DNA of 64,000 nt from Salegentibacter sediminis (GTDB lineage Bacteria > Bacteroidota > Bacteroidia > Flavobacteriales > Flavobacteriaceae). The stretch covers positions 186,001 to 250,000 of the forward strand of contig NZ_MSJR01000001.1 in NCBI RefSeq assembly GCF_002078605.1. The letters are read 5' to 3'. Under the pieces are notes generated by a model. The model searched no databases. It was given only the letters and a program-made list of their open reading frames with translations, and was not told the DNA's origin. A program made the translations under genes and the position numbers. Numbering within the stretch: the first letter of the stretch is position 1; each line of letters begins with the position of its first letter. This document shows, in pieces, positions 17,730-26,159 of this stretch.

Positions 17730-18197
17730 TTAATTTTCTTCAAATCCCTGATCTATAAGTAGTTTTTTCTCTTTGGAAGCGGCTACCGCAAGGCTGTCAC
17801 AACGTTCGTTTTGCGGATGAGAATTGTGGCCTTTTATCCATTTAAATCTCACCTTGTGTTTTCTATATTCCTTTAGGAAAGCTATCCATAGATCAGAATT
17901 TTTACGGTCTTTAAAAGCCTTCTTCTCCCAGTTGAAGACCCAGCCTTTTTCTACAGCATCGGCTACATATTTCGAATCTGTAAAAACAACTACTTCCAAC
18001 CCCGGTTGTTTAAGTTTCCTAAGCGCTTCAATAACGGCCCGAAGCTCCATTCGGTTATTGGTAGTGTGTTTATAACCTTTTGAAAATTCTTTGCGGTAAG
18101 CTTTACCTACCCATTCCATGACAATTCCGTAACCTCCGGGGCCGGGGTTTCCTCTAGCAGCACCATCGGTGTAAATGTAAACCTGGGGTTTATGCAC
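17730..18197 (-). CDS. rnhA: Ribonuclease HI
   Basis: A 155-residue RNase HI of standard length. The catalytic carboxylates are Asp11 (YTDGAARGNPGPGG), Glu51 (NNRMELRAV), Asp74 (FTDSKYV) and Asp134 (NERCDSLA), with the helper His124 in KGHNSHPQNE. It cuts the RNA strand of RNA-DNA hybrids in the cytoplasm during replication and R-loop removal. Its ATG overlaps the purN stop by one base (TAATG), so the two are probably translated from one message. Confidence 0.96.
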   Translation of the reverse strand: MHKPQVYIYTDGAARGNPGPGGYGIVMEWVGKAYRKEFSKGYKHTTNNRMELRAVIEALRKLKQPGLEVVVFTDSKYVADAVEKGWVFNWEKKAFKDRKNSDLWIAFLKEYRKHKVRFKWIKGHNSHPQNERCDSLAVAASKEKKLLIDQGFEEN

Positions 18198-18796
18198 TAT
18201 TGTTTGTTTTTTTGGAGGAGTTGTTCAATCACTTCGGGAAAGTGTTTATATTCAAGTTGATGTATTTTTCCGGCAAGACTATCGGGCGTGTCGTTTTTAT
18301 CAACCATTGTTTTTGTTTGAAAAATAATTTCGCCTTCATCATATTTCTCATTTACAAAATGGATGCTAATGCCGCTTTCTTTATCTTTATTATTGATTAC
18401 TGTCTCGTGGACTTTTGCTCCATACATGCCTTTTCCGCCGTAATTGGGTAAAAGTGCAGGATGAATATTGATCACCTTATCTGGAAATTTCTTTAAAATA
18501 TTATTCGGAAAAACCCAAAGGAAGCCGGCCAGGACGATAAGATCTGGTTTGATGTCTTCCAAAACGTGTAAAACCTCATTGCTTTTATACAGAGCATCAC
18601 GATCAAAATACAAGGCTTTAACTTCAAGATCGTGAGCTTTCCTGAGGACTTTGGCTGATTTTCGATTAGAAAATACTGCAACTACCCTTGCCAAGGAGGA
18701 ATCCTGAAAATATTTAATGATATTCTCGGCATTAGTACCGGTCCCGGAAGCAAAAATCACAATTTTCTTTAGGGAGCTGTTTGTGTGTAGGGCCAA
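18197..18796 (-). CDS. purN: Phosphoribosylglycinamide formyltransferase
   Basis: A 199-residue GAR transformylase. The N-terminal fold KKIVIFASGTGTNAENI and the catalytic set Asn110, His112 (INIHPALLPNYGGKGMYG) and Asp153 (EKYDEGEIIFQ) are present. It transfers a formyl group from 10-formyl-tetrahydrofolate to GAR in purine synthesis. No ATG is available at the right place; the best start is a TTG at 18796. It runs divergently from acpP across a 147-bp gap and overlaps rnhA by one base. Confidence 0.94.
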   Translation of the reverse strand: MALHTNSSLKKIVIFASGTGTNAENIIKYFQDSSLARVVAVFSNRKSAKVLRKAHDLEVKALYFDRDALYKSNEVLHVLEDIKPDLIVLAGFLWVFPNNILKKFPDKVINIHPALLPNYGGKGMYGAKVHETVINNKDKESGISIHFVNEKYDEGEIIFQTKTMVDKNDTPDSLAGKIHQLEYKHFPEVIEQLLQKNKQ

Positions 18797-18906
18797 AATG
18801 ATGCTGTTAACAATTAATAAAGTGTAAAATTAAGGGCTTTCAGGGAAAAATATGTAAATTAGATTCACATTTTTAAAGTAAAAATCGGTTTTAAAATAAA
18901 GTTTTT

Positions 18907-18914
18907 TATTTTTG
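18907..18914 (+). promoter_or_regulatory. Candidate -7 box of acpP
   Basis: TATTTTTG fits TAnnTTTG exactly, 29 bp before the acpP ATG. The -33 region is AT-rich without an exact TTTG. It probably drives the acpP-fabF unit. Confidence 0.55.
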
Positions 18915-18943
18915 CCACCTAATCAAAATTAAAATAAAATATT

Positions 18944-19180
18944 ATGTCAGACATTGCATCAAGAGTAAAAGCGATTATCGTTGACAAGTTAGGTGTTGAC
19001 GAGAACGAAGTTGTAAACGAAGCCAGCTTCACCAACGACTTGGGTGCTGATTCATTGGACACTGTGGAATTGATCATGGAATTTGAGAAGGAATTCGATA
19101 TCCAGATCCCTGATGACCAGGCTGAGAACATTGCCACAGTAGGTCAGGCAATTTCTTATATTGAAGACGCAAAAAAATAA
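18944..19180 (+). CDS. acpP: Acyl carrier protein
   Basis: A 78-residue acidic protein with the phosphopantetheine site [14 protein letters not shown] (Ser37). It carries growing acyl chains in fatty acid synthesis in the cytoplasm. It is followed after 13 bp by fabF, the usual order in Bacteroidetes and many other bacteria. Length and sequence are fully typical. Confidence 0.98.
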   Translation: MSDIASRVKAIIVDKLGVDENEVVNEASFTNDLGADSLDTVELIMEFEKEFDIQIPDDQAENIATVGQAISYIEDAKK

Positions 19181-19193
19181 ACCAATAGACCAT

Positions 19194-20447
19194 ATGGAGT
19201 TAAAGCGAGTTGTAGTCACGGGCCTTGGAGCCCTAACCCCCATTGGTAACAATATTGAAGAATATTGGGATGGCTTGGTGAACGGAAAAAGTGGGAGTGC
19301 TCCCATAACCTATTTCGATACCGAAAAATTCAAAACCAAATTCGCTTGCGAACTCAAAAACTTTAATCCGCTGGATTACTTCGATAGAAAAGAAGTGAGA
19401 AGGCTGGATAGGTTTGCCCAGTATGCCATTGTAGCTTCAGATGAAGCTATTAAAGATTCCGGCATCGATCTGGATACCGTAGATAAGTATCGGGTTGGTG
19501 TAATATGGGGGGCCGGAATTGGCGGATTGGAAACTTTTCAGAACGAAATGATAAATTTCGCCCAGGGAGATGGTTCTCCAAGATTTAATCCTTTCTTTAT
19601 TCCTAAGATGATCGCAGATATTGCCCCGGGTAATATCTCAATTCGTCATGGGTTTATGGGTGCGAATTATACCACCGTCTCTGCCTGTGCTTCTGCAGCC
19701 AATGCCATGATCGATGCCTTAAACAATATCCGTCTGGGATATAGTGATGTGATTGTTTCAGGGGGTTCAGAAGCTGCGGTTACTATTGCAGGAATGGGAG
19801 GATTTAACGCTATGCACGCTCTTTCTACCCGGAATGAAAGTCCGGAAACAGCTTCGAGACCATTTGATGCTACCAGGGACGGTTTCGTGCTTGGCGAAGG
19901 ATCTGGAGCCTTGATCCTGGAGGAATATGAACATGCAAAAGCACGTGGGGCGAAAATTTATGCCGAAGTTATAGGCGGCGGTCTTTCTTCAGATGCTTAT
20001 CATATGACGGCTCCTCACCCTGAAGGAAACGGGGTAGTGGCGGTTATGGAAAACTGTTTGAGAAACGCCGGACTAAAACCTGAAGATATAGATGCGATAA
20101 ATACCCACGGAACTTCAACTCCCCTGGGGGATGTGGCCGAGCTTAAAGCCATCGGAAAGGTTTTTGGCGAACACGCGAAAACCATCAATATCAATTCAAC
20201 AAAATCAATGACGGGGCATTTGTTAGGAGCCGCAGGAGCCGTAGAAGCTATCTCAGCAATCTTATCTATGAAATACGGAATTGTGCCTCCAACAATTAAC
20301 CATGAGCATGCTGATGAAAATATTGATTCTGAATTAAACCTAACCCTTAATAAAGCTCAAAAACGCGATGTTAAGATGGTTATGAGCAACACCTTTGGGT
20401 TTGGTGGCCATAATGCCTGTGTGATTTTTAAAAAACTGGATGAGTAA
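19194..20447 (+). CDS. fabF: 3-oxoacyl-[acyl-carrier-protein] synthase II
   Basis: A 417-residue condensing enzyme; the ATG at 19194 (MELKRVVVTGLG) is chosen because an earlier in-frame start would overlap acpP. The catalytic triad is complete: Cys165 (TVSACASAANAM), His305 (NTHGTSTPLGD) and His341 (KSMTGHLLGAAGA). It extends acyl-ACP with malonyl-ACP in fatty acid elongation and helps adjust membrane fluidity. The rnc gene begins 11 bp after the stop. Confidence 0.97.
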   Translation: MELKRVVVTGLGALTPIGNNIEEYWDGLVNGKSGSAPITYFDTEKFKTKFACELKNFNPLDYFDRKEVRRLDRFAQYAIVASDEAIKDSGIDLDTVDKYRVGVIWGAGIGGLETFQNEMINFAQGDGSPRFNPFFIPKMIADIAPGNISIRHGFMGANYTTVSACASAANAMIDALNNIRLGYSDVIVSGGSEAAVTIAGMGGFNAMHALSTRNESPETASRPFDATRDGFVLGEGSGALILEEYEHAKARGAKIYAEVIGGGLSSDAYHMTAPHPEGNGVVAVMENCLRNAGLKPEDIDAINTHGTSTPLGDVAELKAIGKVFGEHAKTININSTKSMTGHLLGAAGAVEAISAILSMKYGIVPPTINHEHADENIDSELNLTLNKAQKRDVKMVMSNTFGFGGHNACVIFKKLDE

Positions 20448-20458
20448 CATTTTCTAAA

Positions 20459-21190
20459 ATGAGCGTTATCCGAAACATATTAAATTCCCGATCTTCTAAA
20501 GACGGGAATTTTTTTATGGCCCTAACCCAGATTCTGGGCTTTAAACCTAAGAACCTGGCGCATTACCGTAAAGCTTTTACACACCGCTCACTAAATATAA
20601 AGGACGAGAAGGGAAATGCGATTAGCTTTGAAAGACTGGAATTTCTCGGGGACGCTATACTTAGCGCGGTTATAGCTTCCCATCTTTTTAAAGCCGTTCC
20701 CGGTGGAAACGAAGGTTACCTCACCAAGATGCGCTCTAAAGTAGTTAGTCGAAAGCACCTTAATGAATTGGGAAGAGACCTGGATCTTATTGAGCACGTA
20801 AAAACCAATATTCCGGTAGATCAATTCGGGGTAAATATTCACGGGAATCTATTTGAAGCATTAATAGGTGCAATCTACCTTGATCGGGGATATAAATACT
20901 GTAAACGCTTTATCTACCAACGGGTTATAGATCCTTATGTGGATATAGAACAGTTGGAAGGAAGAGTGATTAGTTATAAAAGTCTTTTGATAGAATGGTG
21001 CCAAAAGGAGAAAAAGGAGTTCGATTACGAAATTTATGAGGATACGGGAAACGATGAGACCAAACATTTTGCTGTTAAACTCCGTATTGATGACAGGGTG
21101 GTAGCCAAGGCCAGAGCAACATCAAAAAAGAAGGCGGAAGAGAAAGCTTCCAAAAGGGCATATTATGCACTTCAAAATATTATCTCGTAA
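20459..21190 (+). CDS. rnc: Ribonuclease III
   Basis: A 243-residue RNase III. The catalytic signature FERLEFLGDAILSA (about 57-70) and the second acidic cluster FEALIGAIYLDRGY are intact, and the C-terminal third is a double-stranded RNA-binding domain ending in KKAEEKASKRAYYAL. It processes rRNA precursors and other duplex RNAs. The N-terminal extension before the RNase III fold (NSRSSKDGNFF) resembles what I recall of flavobacterial homologues, so the start at 20459 is preferred over the ATG at 20516. A terminator-like hairpin lies inside this extension. Confidence 0.95.
   Translation: MSVIRNILNSRSSKDGNFFMALTQILGFKPKNLAHYRKAFTHRSLNIKDEKGNAISFERLEFLGDAILSAVIASHLFKAVPGGNEGYLTKMRSKVVSRKHLNELGRDLDLIEHVKTNIPVDQFGVNIHGNLFEALIGAIYLDRGYKYCKRFIYQRVIDPYVDIEQLEGRVISYKSLLIEWCQKEKKEFDYEIYEDTGNDETKHFAVKLRIDDRVVAKARATSKKKAEEKASKRAYYALQNIIS
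20482..20515 (+). terminator. Terminator-like hairpin inside the start of rnc
   Basis: AAATTCCCG pairs perfectly with CGGGAATTT, with two further inner pairs, and the 3' arm merges into seven T. It lies within codons 8-19 of rnc, 35 bp after the fabF stop. It may end part of the fabF transcripts and so lower rnc expression, or be a target for RNase III itself. Confidence 0.45.
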
Positions 21191-21305
21191 TTTCAGAGAA
21201 TTGCTTTGAGCTATAACGTTTTCGTAGAAAATTGTGAAATTTTTCTGCCGTTAAGCTTCATTATTCTTATTCTTATTTTATCTTTATCCAGAAAGTAGAA
21301 GACTT

Positions 21306-21794
21306 ATGCAGGCGCATAAAATGATGTTGGACGAGGTAGAAGAAGACCTCTTTAAGCTCCTTGCTATTTATTGTTCCGTAGAGGATTTTAGAATGGCCTT
21401 TTTGCTTAATAAGCATTTAAAACTGGGCTTAAAGAGAGAAAGGGAAGATGTAGATTTCCTACATCAAAATGTTCAGGCCTGCTATGCTAGATTTACTTTT
21501 AAAGATCCTAAAAACTTTCACAGCTATAACCTGGTGGCCAATAAATTTAAAGGCCAGGCCTCAAAAGTCCTGAATACGGGTTCTTTATTTGCAGAAGACG
21601 AGGTAAGACCGCTGGAACTAAACCTTATTCCCGAATACAAAAAGGTAGATTTTTTTCTGAAAATAGAAGAAGATATGCCCGATCAACATTTTAATAAGCT
21701 GGTTAATATAATTAGCCAGATTCCACAGGTGATTGCAGTGCACAAAATTGATGTCGAGCAATTAAAATCTAAACAAAATTTAATTTTTGAGTAA
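21306..21794 (+). CDS. IPExxxVDY family protein
   Basis: A 162-residue protein with the family signature near its middle, LIPEYKKVDFFLKIEED, here with VDF in place of VDY. The N-terminal part is helical (DEVEEDLFKLLAIYCSVEDF). No catalytic motif or membrane segment is visible. In Bacteroidetes this family is known only by its motif and by its position next to pyk; the function is unknown. The stop overlaps the pyk ATG by one base (TAATG), indicating coupled expression. Confidence 0.85.
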   Translation: MQAHKMMLDEVEEDLFKLLAIYCSVEDFRMAFLLNKHLKLGLKREREDVDFLHQNVQACYARFTFKDPKNFHSYNLVANKFKGQASKVLNTGSLFAEDEVRPLELNLIPEYKKVDFFLKIEEDMPDQHFNKLVNIISQIPQVIAVHKIDVEQLKSKQNLIFE

Positions 21795-23224
21795 TGCCAA
21801 CAAATAAGAAAACAAAAATCGTTGCTACCTTAGGGCCAGCAACAAGTTCTAAAGAAATCCTAAATAAAATGCTCCAGGCTGGAGTAAACGTGTTCAGAAT
21901 AAATTTTTCCCACGCCGATTACAATGATGTTAAGGAGCGTATCGCCATGATTAGGGAACTCAATAAAGAAAAAGGTTATAACGCCGCTATTCTTGCCGAT
22001 TTACAGGGCCCAAAACTTAGGGTAGGTGTTATGAAAGATGAAGTGGTTGTTTCTGAAGGAGACGAGATCATTTTTGCTACCGGGAAAGAATTTAAAGGCA
22101 CGGCGCAACGTGTTTACATGAATTATGATACTTTTCCTCGCGATGTACAGGCAGGAGAGCGTATACTTCTTGATGATGGTAAACTAATCTTTGAGGTAAT
22201 TTCAACCAACAAGAAAGATGAAGTGGTAACAAAAGTTATCCAGGGGGGACCTTTAAGATCTAAGAAAGGGGTAAATCTTCCTAATACCAATATCTCTCTT
22301 CCTGCTTTAACCGAAAAAGATGTTAAGGATGCCAAATTCGCTTGTGAAATGCAGGTAGATTGGATGGCTCTTTCCTTTGTGCGTCACGCCGAAGATTTGA
22401 TAGAACTTCAGAATTTAATAAAGGAACATAGCCAATATAAGATCCCAATCGTTGCGAAGATCGAAAAACCTGAAGGTGTGGCTAACATCGAAAAGATTGT
22501 TGCTTATTGCGATGGCTTGATGGTAGCACGGGGTGACCTGGGCGTAGAAATTCCCGCACAGGAGGTTCCTCTTATTCAGAAGAAATTGGTGCTAACCGCC
22601 AAAAAAGCAAGGATACCGGTAATTATCGCCACCCAAATGATGGAAACCATGATCACAAGCCTTACCCCAACCCGGGCGGAGGTGAACGATGTGGCCAACT
22701 CCGTAATGGATGGAGCCGATGCGGTGATGCTTAGTGGAGAAACCTCGGTGGGGCAATATCCCGTACAGGTTATTGAGAAAATGACCCAGATCCTGGAGAG
22801 CGTGGAGAATTCACCGCTTATTAAAGTGCCTCATGATCCGCCGCATATTCGCACCAAACGATATATCACAAAATCTGTATGTTATCACGCCGCGCATATG
22901 GCCAACGAGATCAAGGCTAAGGCTATTTGTACCCTCACCAATAGTGGGTATACCGCATTCCAGATTTCTTCATGGAGGCCCGAATCACATATCCTTGTTT
23001 TTACCTCAAATACCCGGATTCTAGCTCAATTGAGCTTACTTTGGGGGGTGAAAGCATTTAATTACGAAAAATTTGTCAGCACCGATGAAACCATTGATGA
23101 TGTGAACCGCATCGCCAAGGAAAATGGCTTTGTACAGCACGGGGATTTCACTATCAACCTGGCAGCAATGCCGATCTCAGATAAAGGGATGGTAAATACA
23201 CTTAGAGTCTCTGAAATTGAATAA
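21794..23224 (+). CDS. pyk: Pyruvate kinase
   Basis: A 476-residue pyruvate kinase. It begins NKKTKIVATLGPATSS, has the substrate-binding VFRINFSH segment, the active-site signature IVAKIEKPEGVANIEKI with the catalytic lysine, and the metal-binding MVARGDLGVEIP. It converts phosphoenolpyruvate and ADP to pyruvate and ATP, the last step of glycolysis. It is the last gene of the rightward acpP-fabF-rnc cluster and is followed by a strong terminator. Confidence 0.97.
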   Translation: MPTNKKTKIVATLGPATSSKEILNKMLQAGVNVFRINFSHADYNDVKERIAMIRELNKEKGYNAAILADLQGPKLRVGVMKDEVVVSEGDEIIFATGKEFKGTAQRVYMNYDTFPRDVQAGERILLDDGKLIFEVISTNKKDEVVTKVIQGGPLRSKKGVNLPNTNISLPALTEKDVKDAKFACEMQVDWMALSFVRHAEDLIELQNLIKEHSQYKIPIVAKIEKPEGVANIEKIVAYCDGLMVARGDLGVEIPAQEVPLIQKKLVLTAKKARIPVIIATQMMETMITSLTPTRAEVNDVANSVMDGADAVMLSGETSVGQYPVQVIEKMTQILESVENSPLIKVPHDPPHIRTKRYITKSVCYHAAHMANEIKAKAICTLTNSGYTAFQISSWRPESHILVFTSNTRILAQLSLLWGVKAFNYEKFVSTDETIDDVNRIAKENGFVQHGDFTINLAAMPISDKGMVNTLRVSEIE

Positions 23225-23244
23225 TTGAAATAAATTATATATTA

Positions 23245-23277
23245 AAAAGCCACCAATTTTTTGAATTGGTGGCTTTG
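23245..23277. terminator. Bidirectional terminator between pyk and dinB
   Basis: AAAGCCACCAATT and AATTGGTGGCTTT form a 13-bp stem around a five-base loop, with A/T runs on both sides. It serves the two convergent genes. Confidence 0.9.
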
Positions 23278-23285
23278 CTTTTTAT

Positions 23286-24377
23286 TTAAAATTCAAACTT
23301 CAGCTGAACCTCTACCTCTTTCTTTTCTTCGGAAGTAATTTTATCCTTATCGGTGTTTAAATTAGATAAGGAAATTCCCAGTAGACGTACCGAGTTTTTC
23401 ATCTTTTCCTGATACAATAAGTCTTTGGCGATTTCTAAAATTAACTCCTTACCCGAGATATAGTAAGAAATAGTTTTGCTTCGGGTTTGCATGCTGAAAT
23501 CGCTGTACTTGATTTTAAGTGTCACGGTTTTTCCGGCGACTTTGCTCTTTGTGAGCCGGCGTTCTATTTCTTCAGCGATATTTTCCAACCTTTCCAGCAT
23601 AAAAATTTCTGAAGAGATATTTTCATTGAAAGTCCGTTCCGCTCCAAGGGATTTTCTTATCCGGTTGGGTTTAACTTCACTAAGGTGAATGCCGCGAACC
23701 ACATTATAATAATGGGCTCCACTTTTCCCGAATTTTTCAGTTAAGTAATCGAGGCTTTTGGTTTTTAAATCCTTCCCGGTAAAAATTCCAAGCAGGTACA
23801 TTTTTTCAGCGGTAACTTTTCCCACGCCGTGAAATTTACGAATATCCAGGACTTCTAAAAATTCTTCAACCTCTTCCGGGTTTACCGTTTTTTGGCCGTT
23901 GGGCTTATTAAAATCGCTGGCAACTTTCGCGATAAATTTGTTAATGGATATCCCCGCCGAGGCATTTAAGCCGGTTCTCTCCTTGATTTTCTCCCTTATT
24001 TCCCTTGCAATAAGCGTCGCGCTGGGATTTCCCTTTTTGTTTTCGGTTACATCCAGGTAGGCCTCGTCCAGCGAAAGTGGTTCTACCAAATCTGTATACT
24101 CTAAAAAAATTTCTCTAATGCGCTGGGAGATTTCCCTGTAACGCTCAAACCGGGGTTTCACAAAAATTAAATGCGGACAATTGCGTTTGGCCATTACGCT
24201 GCTCATAGCGCTTTGCACACCATATTTTCGAGCTTCATAACTTGCAGCCGCTACTACGCCTCGTTGGGAACTTCCGCCAACAGCTATGGCTTTTCCCTTT
24301 AATTCGGGATTGTCTAACTGCTCCACAGAGGCATAAAACGCATCCATATCTATATGGATTATTTTTCTTTGCGACAT
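23286..24377 (-). CDS. dinB: DNA polymerase IV (Y family)
   Basis: A 363-residue Y-family polymerase, started at the ATG at 24377 (MSQRKIIHID); a GTG 12 bases upstream is the alternative. The catalytic motifs are IIHIDMDAFYASVEQ and PLSLDEAYLDVTE (Asp104, Glu105). A helix-hairpin-helix region (IRKFHGVGKVTAEKMY) and a little-finger domain follow. It copies past damaged bases without proofreading. The extreme C-terminus lacks the usual clear QLxLF clamp-binding motif and ends VEVQLKFEF, which could act as a weak version. Confidence 0.94.
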   Translation of the reverse strand: MSQRKIIHIDMDAFYASVEQLDNPELKGKAIAVGGSSQRGVVAAASYEARKYGVQSAMSSVMAKRNCPHLIFVKPRFERYREISQRIREIFLEYTDLVEPLSLDEAYLDVTENKKGNPSATLIAREIREKIKERTGLNASAGISINKFIAKVASDFNKPNGQKTVNPEEVEEFLEVLDIRKFHGVGKVTAEKMYLLGIFTGKDLKTKSLDYLTEKFGKSGAHYYNVVRGIHLSEVKPNRIRKSLGAERTFNENISSEIFMLERLENIAEEIERRLTKSKVAGKTVTLKIKYSDFSMQTRSKTISYYISGKELILEIAKDLLYQEKMKNSVRLLGISLSNLNTDKDKITSEEKKEVEVQLKFEF

Positions 24378-24527
24378 TTGCTTTTCCACGAGGTAAATTT
24401 AATGAAACTTCACCTGACCCTGCTAAAACTAAGGCTAAAGTGAACAGGAGAATTAATCTTACATTCCAGGTTTTTTGAAACAGGAAAGAATTAAACTGTA
24501 TCTTTAAAAGACTTTAAAACCCGAAAA

Positions 24528-25193
24528 ATGTCAAAAACCGCAATCATATTGGGCGCTACGGGGCTTACCGGGAGTTTTTTATTGAAAAGACTGATTCCGG
24601 ACAAGAGCTATGATAAGATTATTCTTTTTTCCAGAAGCGCTACCCCCATAAAGAGTTCAAAGATTGAAGAACATCTTATAGACATGTTTGAACTGGGGAG
24701 GCATCGCGATAAATTTAATGCCGATGTTGTTTTTTGTTGCGTGGGAACCACACAAAATAAGACCCCGAACAAGGAGATTTACCGTAAGGTAGACTATGGG
24801 ATTCCGGTTACTGCGGCAAAACTATGTGTGGAGAATAAAATCAAAAATTTTCTCGTGATCTCAGCTTTGAGTGCCGATGATAAAAGTAGGTTTTTCTATA
24901 ATCGCACTAAAGGGGAGATGGAAAAAGCAGTACTTGAGCAGGAGATTAAGAATACCTATATTTTTCAGCCGTCTTTAATTGGGGGAGAACGGGCAGAAAG
25001 CCGGCCATTAGAATTTATATCGAAACAATTGATGAAAGCGGCCAATTTTGTTATGTTCGGTCCGCTTAAGAAATATCAGAGCATACATCCCGATACTATT
25101 GCCAGGGCCATGCAAAAAGTTGCTGAAGACGGCTTCGGAAAAATAAGGATAGAATCTGACGAAATTAAGAAAATAGCGAAAGCCGATGATTGA
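24528..25193 (+). CDS. NAD(P)H-binding oxidoreductase-like protein (HTATIP2-like)
   Basis: A 221-residue short Rossmann protein. The dinucleotide loop GATGLTGSFLLKRL (9-22) and the YNRTKGEME segment in place of the YxxxK motif resemble NAD(P)-binding epimerase-like proteins of the HTATIP2/YtfG type. It lacks the long C-terminal substrate domain of true epimerases. The activity is unknown. Its stop overlaps the start of the CYTH gene by eight bases, so the two are likely co-expressed. Confidence 0.8.
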   Translation: MSKTAIILGATGLTGSFLLKRLIPDKSYDKIILFSRSATPIKSSKIEEHLIDMFELGRHRDKFNADVVFCCVGTTQNKTPNKEIYRKVDYGIPVTAAKLCVENKIKNFLVISALSADDKSRFFYNRTKGEMEKAVLEQEIKNTYIFQPSLIGGERAESRPLEFISKQLMKAANFVMFGPLKKYQSIHPDTIARAMQKVAEDGFGKIRIESDEIKKIAKADD

Positions 25194-25653
25194 AATCGAA
25201 AGAAAGTTCCTGGTGAATTCAGAAGAGTATAAAAAAGAAGCGTTTAAAAAAATTAAGATCAAACAAGGTTTCCTAAGCACCGATCCCGAGCGCACCGTAA
25301 GGCTTAGGATCACGAATGAAACCGCTTTTTTAACAATTAAAGGGAAATCTAAGGAAAATGGACTTAGCAGGTTTGAATGGGAAAAGGAGATCGATAAAAA
25401 AGAAGCAGAAGCCCTCTTTAAGCTTTGCAAACCAGGCATCATAGATAAAACCAGGTATCTGATTAAAGCCGGTGATTTCACCTTTGAAGTGGATGAATTC
25501 TATGGAGAAAACGAGGGATTGGTGGTAGCCGAAATTGAACTTAATAATGAAAAAGATACTTTTCAAAAACCAAAGTGGTTAGGAGAGGAAATAACTGGAG
25601 AGCTTAAGTATTACAATTCACAATTAAGTAAAAACCCCTATAAAAACTGGTAA
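25186..25653 (+). CDS. CYTH domain protein (triphosphate tunnel family)
   Basis: A 155-residue CYTH protein. The defining ExExK motif is at the N-terminus (MIEIERKFLV), with further charged strand residues such as RTVRLRI, LTIKGKS and FEVDEFYGENEGLVVAEIEL that line the triphosphate tunnel. Bacterial members of this size often hydrolyse inorganic triphosphate; some are class IV adenylate cyclases. The short length and sequence favour a triphosphatase, but this is inference. It overlaps the preceding gene and is followed by a lipoprotein gene after 5 bp. Confidence 0.87.
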   Translation: MIEIERKFLVNSEEYKKEAFKKIKIKQGFLSTDPERTVRLRITNETAFLTIKGKSKENGLSRFEWEKEIDKKEAEALFKLCKPGIIDKTRYLIKAGDFTFEVDEFYGENEGLVVAEIELNNEKDTFQKPKWLGEEITGELKYYNSQLSKNPYKNW

Positions 25654-25658
25654 AGAAA

Positions 25659-26159
25659 ATGAAAAAAATATTTTATATACTCCTGCTTCCATTTTTATTT
25701 TTTTCCTGTAAAGAAATCCCTGAGCAGGAGCGCGGTATCCCGGGACTTGAAGAAGTTGCCGTAAAAAAACCTAAATTCAATATAGATTCTGTAGAAAAAG
25801 ATCTTACAGAGAGAGGCTATCAAACCTTTAGGTATGAAGAAGGCGATACCACTTATTTAATGCAGCAGTATTATATGGTTTTTCTGAAAAGAGGTGAAAA
25901 CAGAAGCCAGGATTCTACCGAGGCAGCTGAATTGCAAAAACAGCATTTGGCCCATCTTTCCCGTATGGCTGAAGAAGGTTATGCGAGTCTCATTGGACCT
26001 TTTGGGAGCGATGGCGAAATTCGTGGTATTGCCGTTTACAACACGGCCACTGAGAAGGAAGCTGATAGCCTTGCTAGGCTTGACCCCATGGTGAAATCGG
26101 AGAGATTAAAAATTGAAGTGCATCCCTGGTGGACTGCCAAAGGCGGGAAGCTCAACTAA
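25659..26159 (+). CDS. Lipoprotein with a YciI-like domain
   Basis: A 166-residue protein. A lipoprotein signal peptide ends at Cys17 (LLLPFLFFSC). Residues about 65-160 resemble the YciI-related fold: YYMVFLKRGENRS, QKQHLAHLSRMAEEGYASLIGPF and a terminal IEVHPWWTAKG. YciI proteins are usually small cytoplasmic proteins of unclear activity; a membrane-anchored version is less common. Third gene of a tight rightward set with the Rossmann and CYTH genes. It ends base-to-base against the convergent PAP2 gene. Confidence 0.75.
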   Translation: MKKIFYILLLPFLFFSCKEIPEQERGIPGLEEVAVKKPKFNIDSVEKDLTERGYQTFRYEEGDTTYLMQQYYMVFLKRGENRSQDSTEAAELQKQHLAHLSRMAEEGYASLIGPFGSDGEIRGIAVYNTATEKEADSLARLDPMVKSERLKIEVHPWWTAKGGKLN

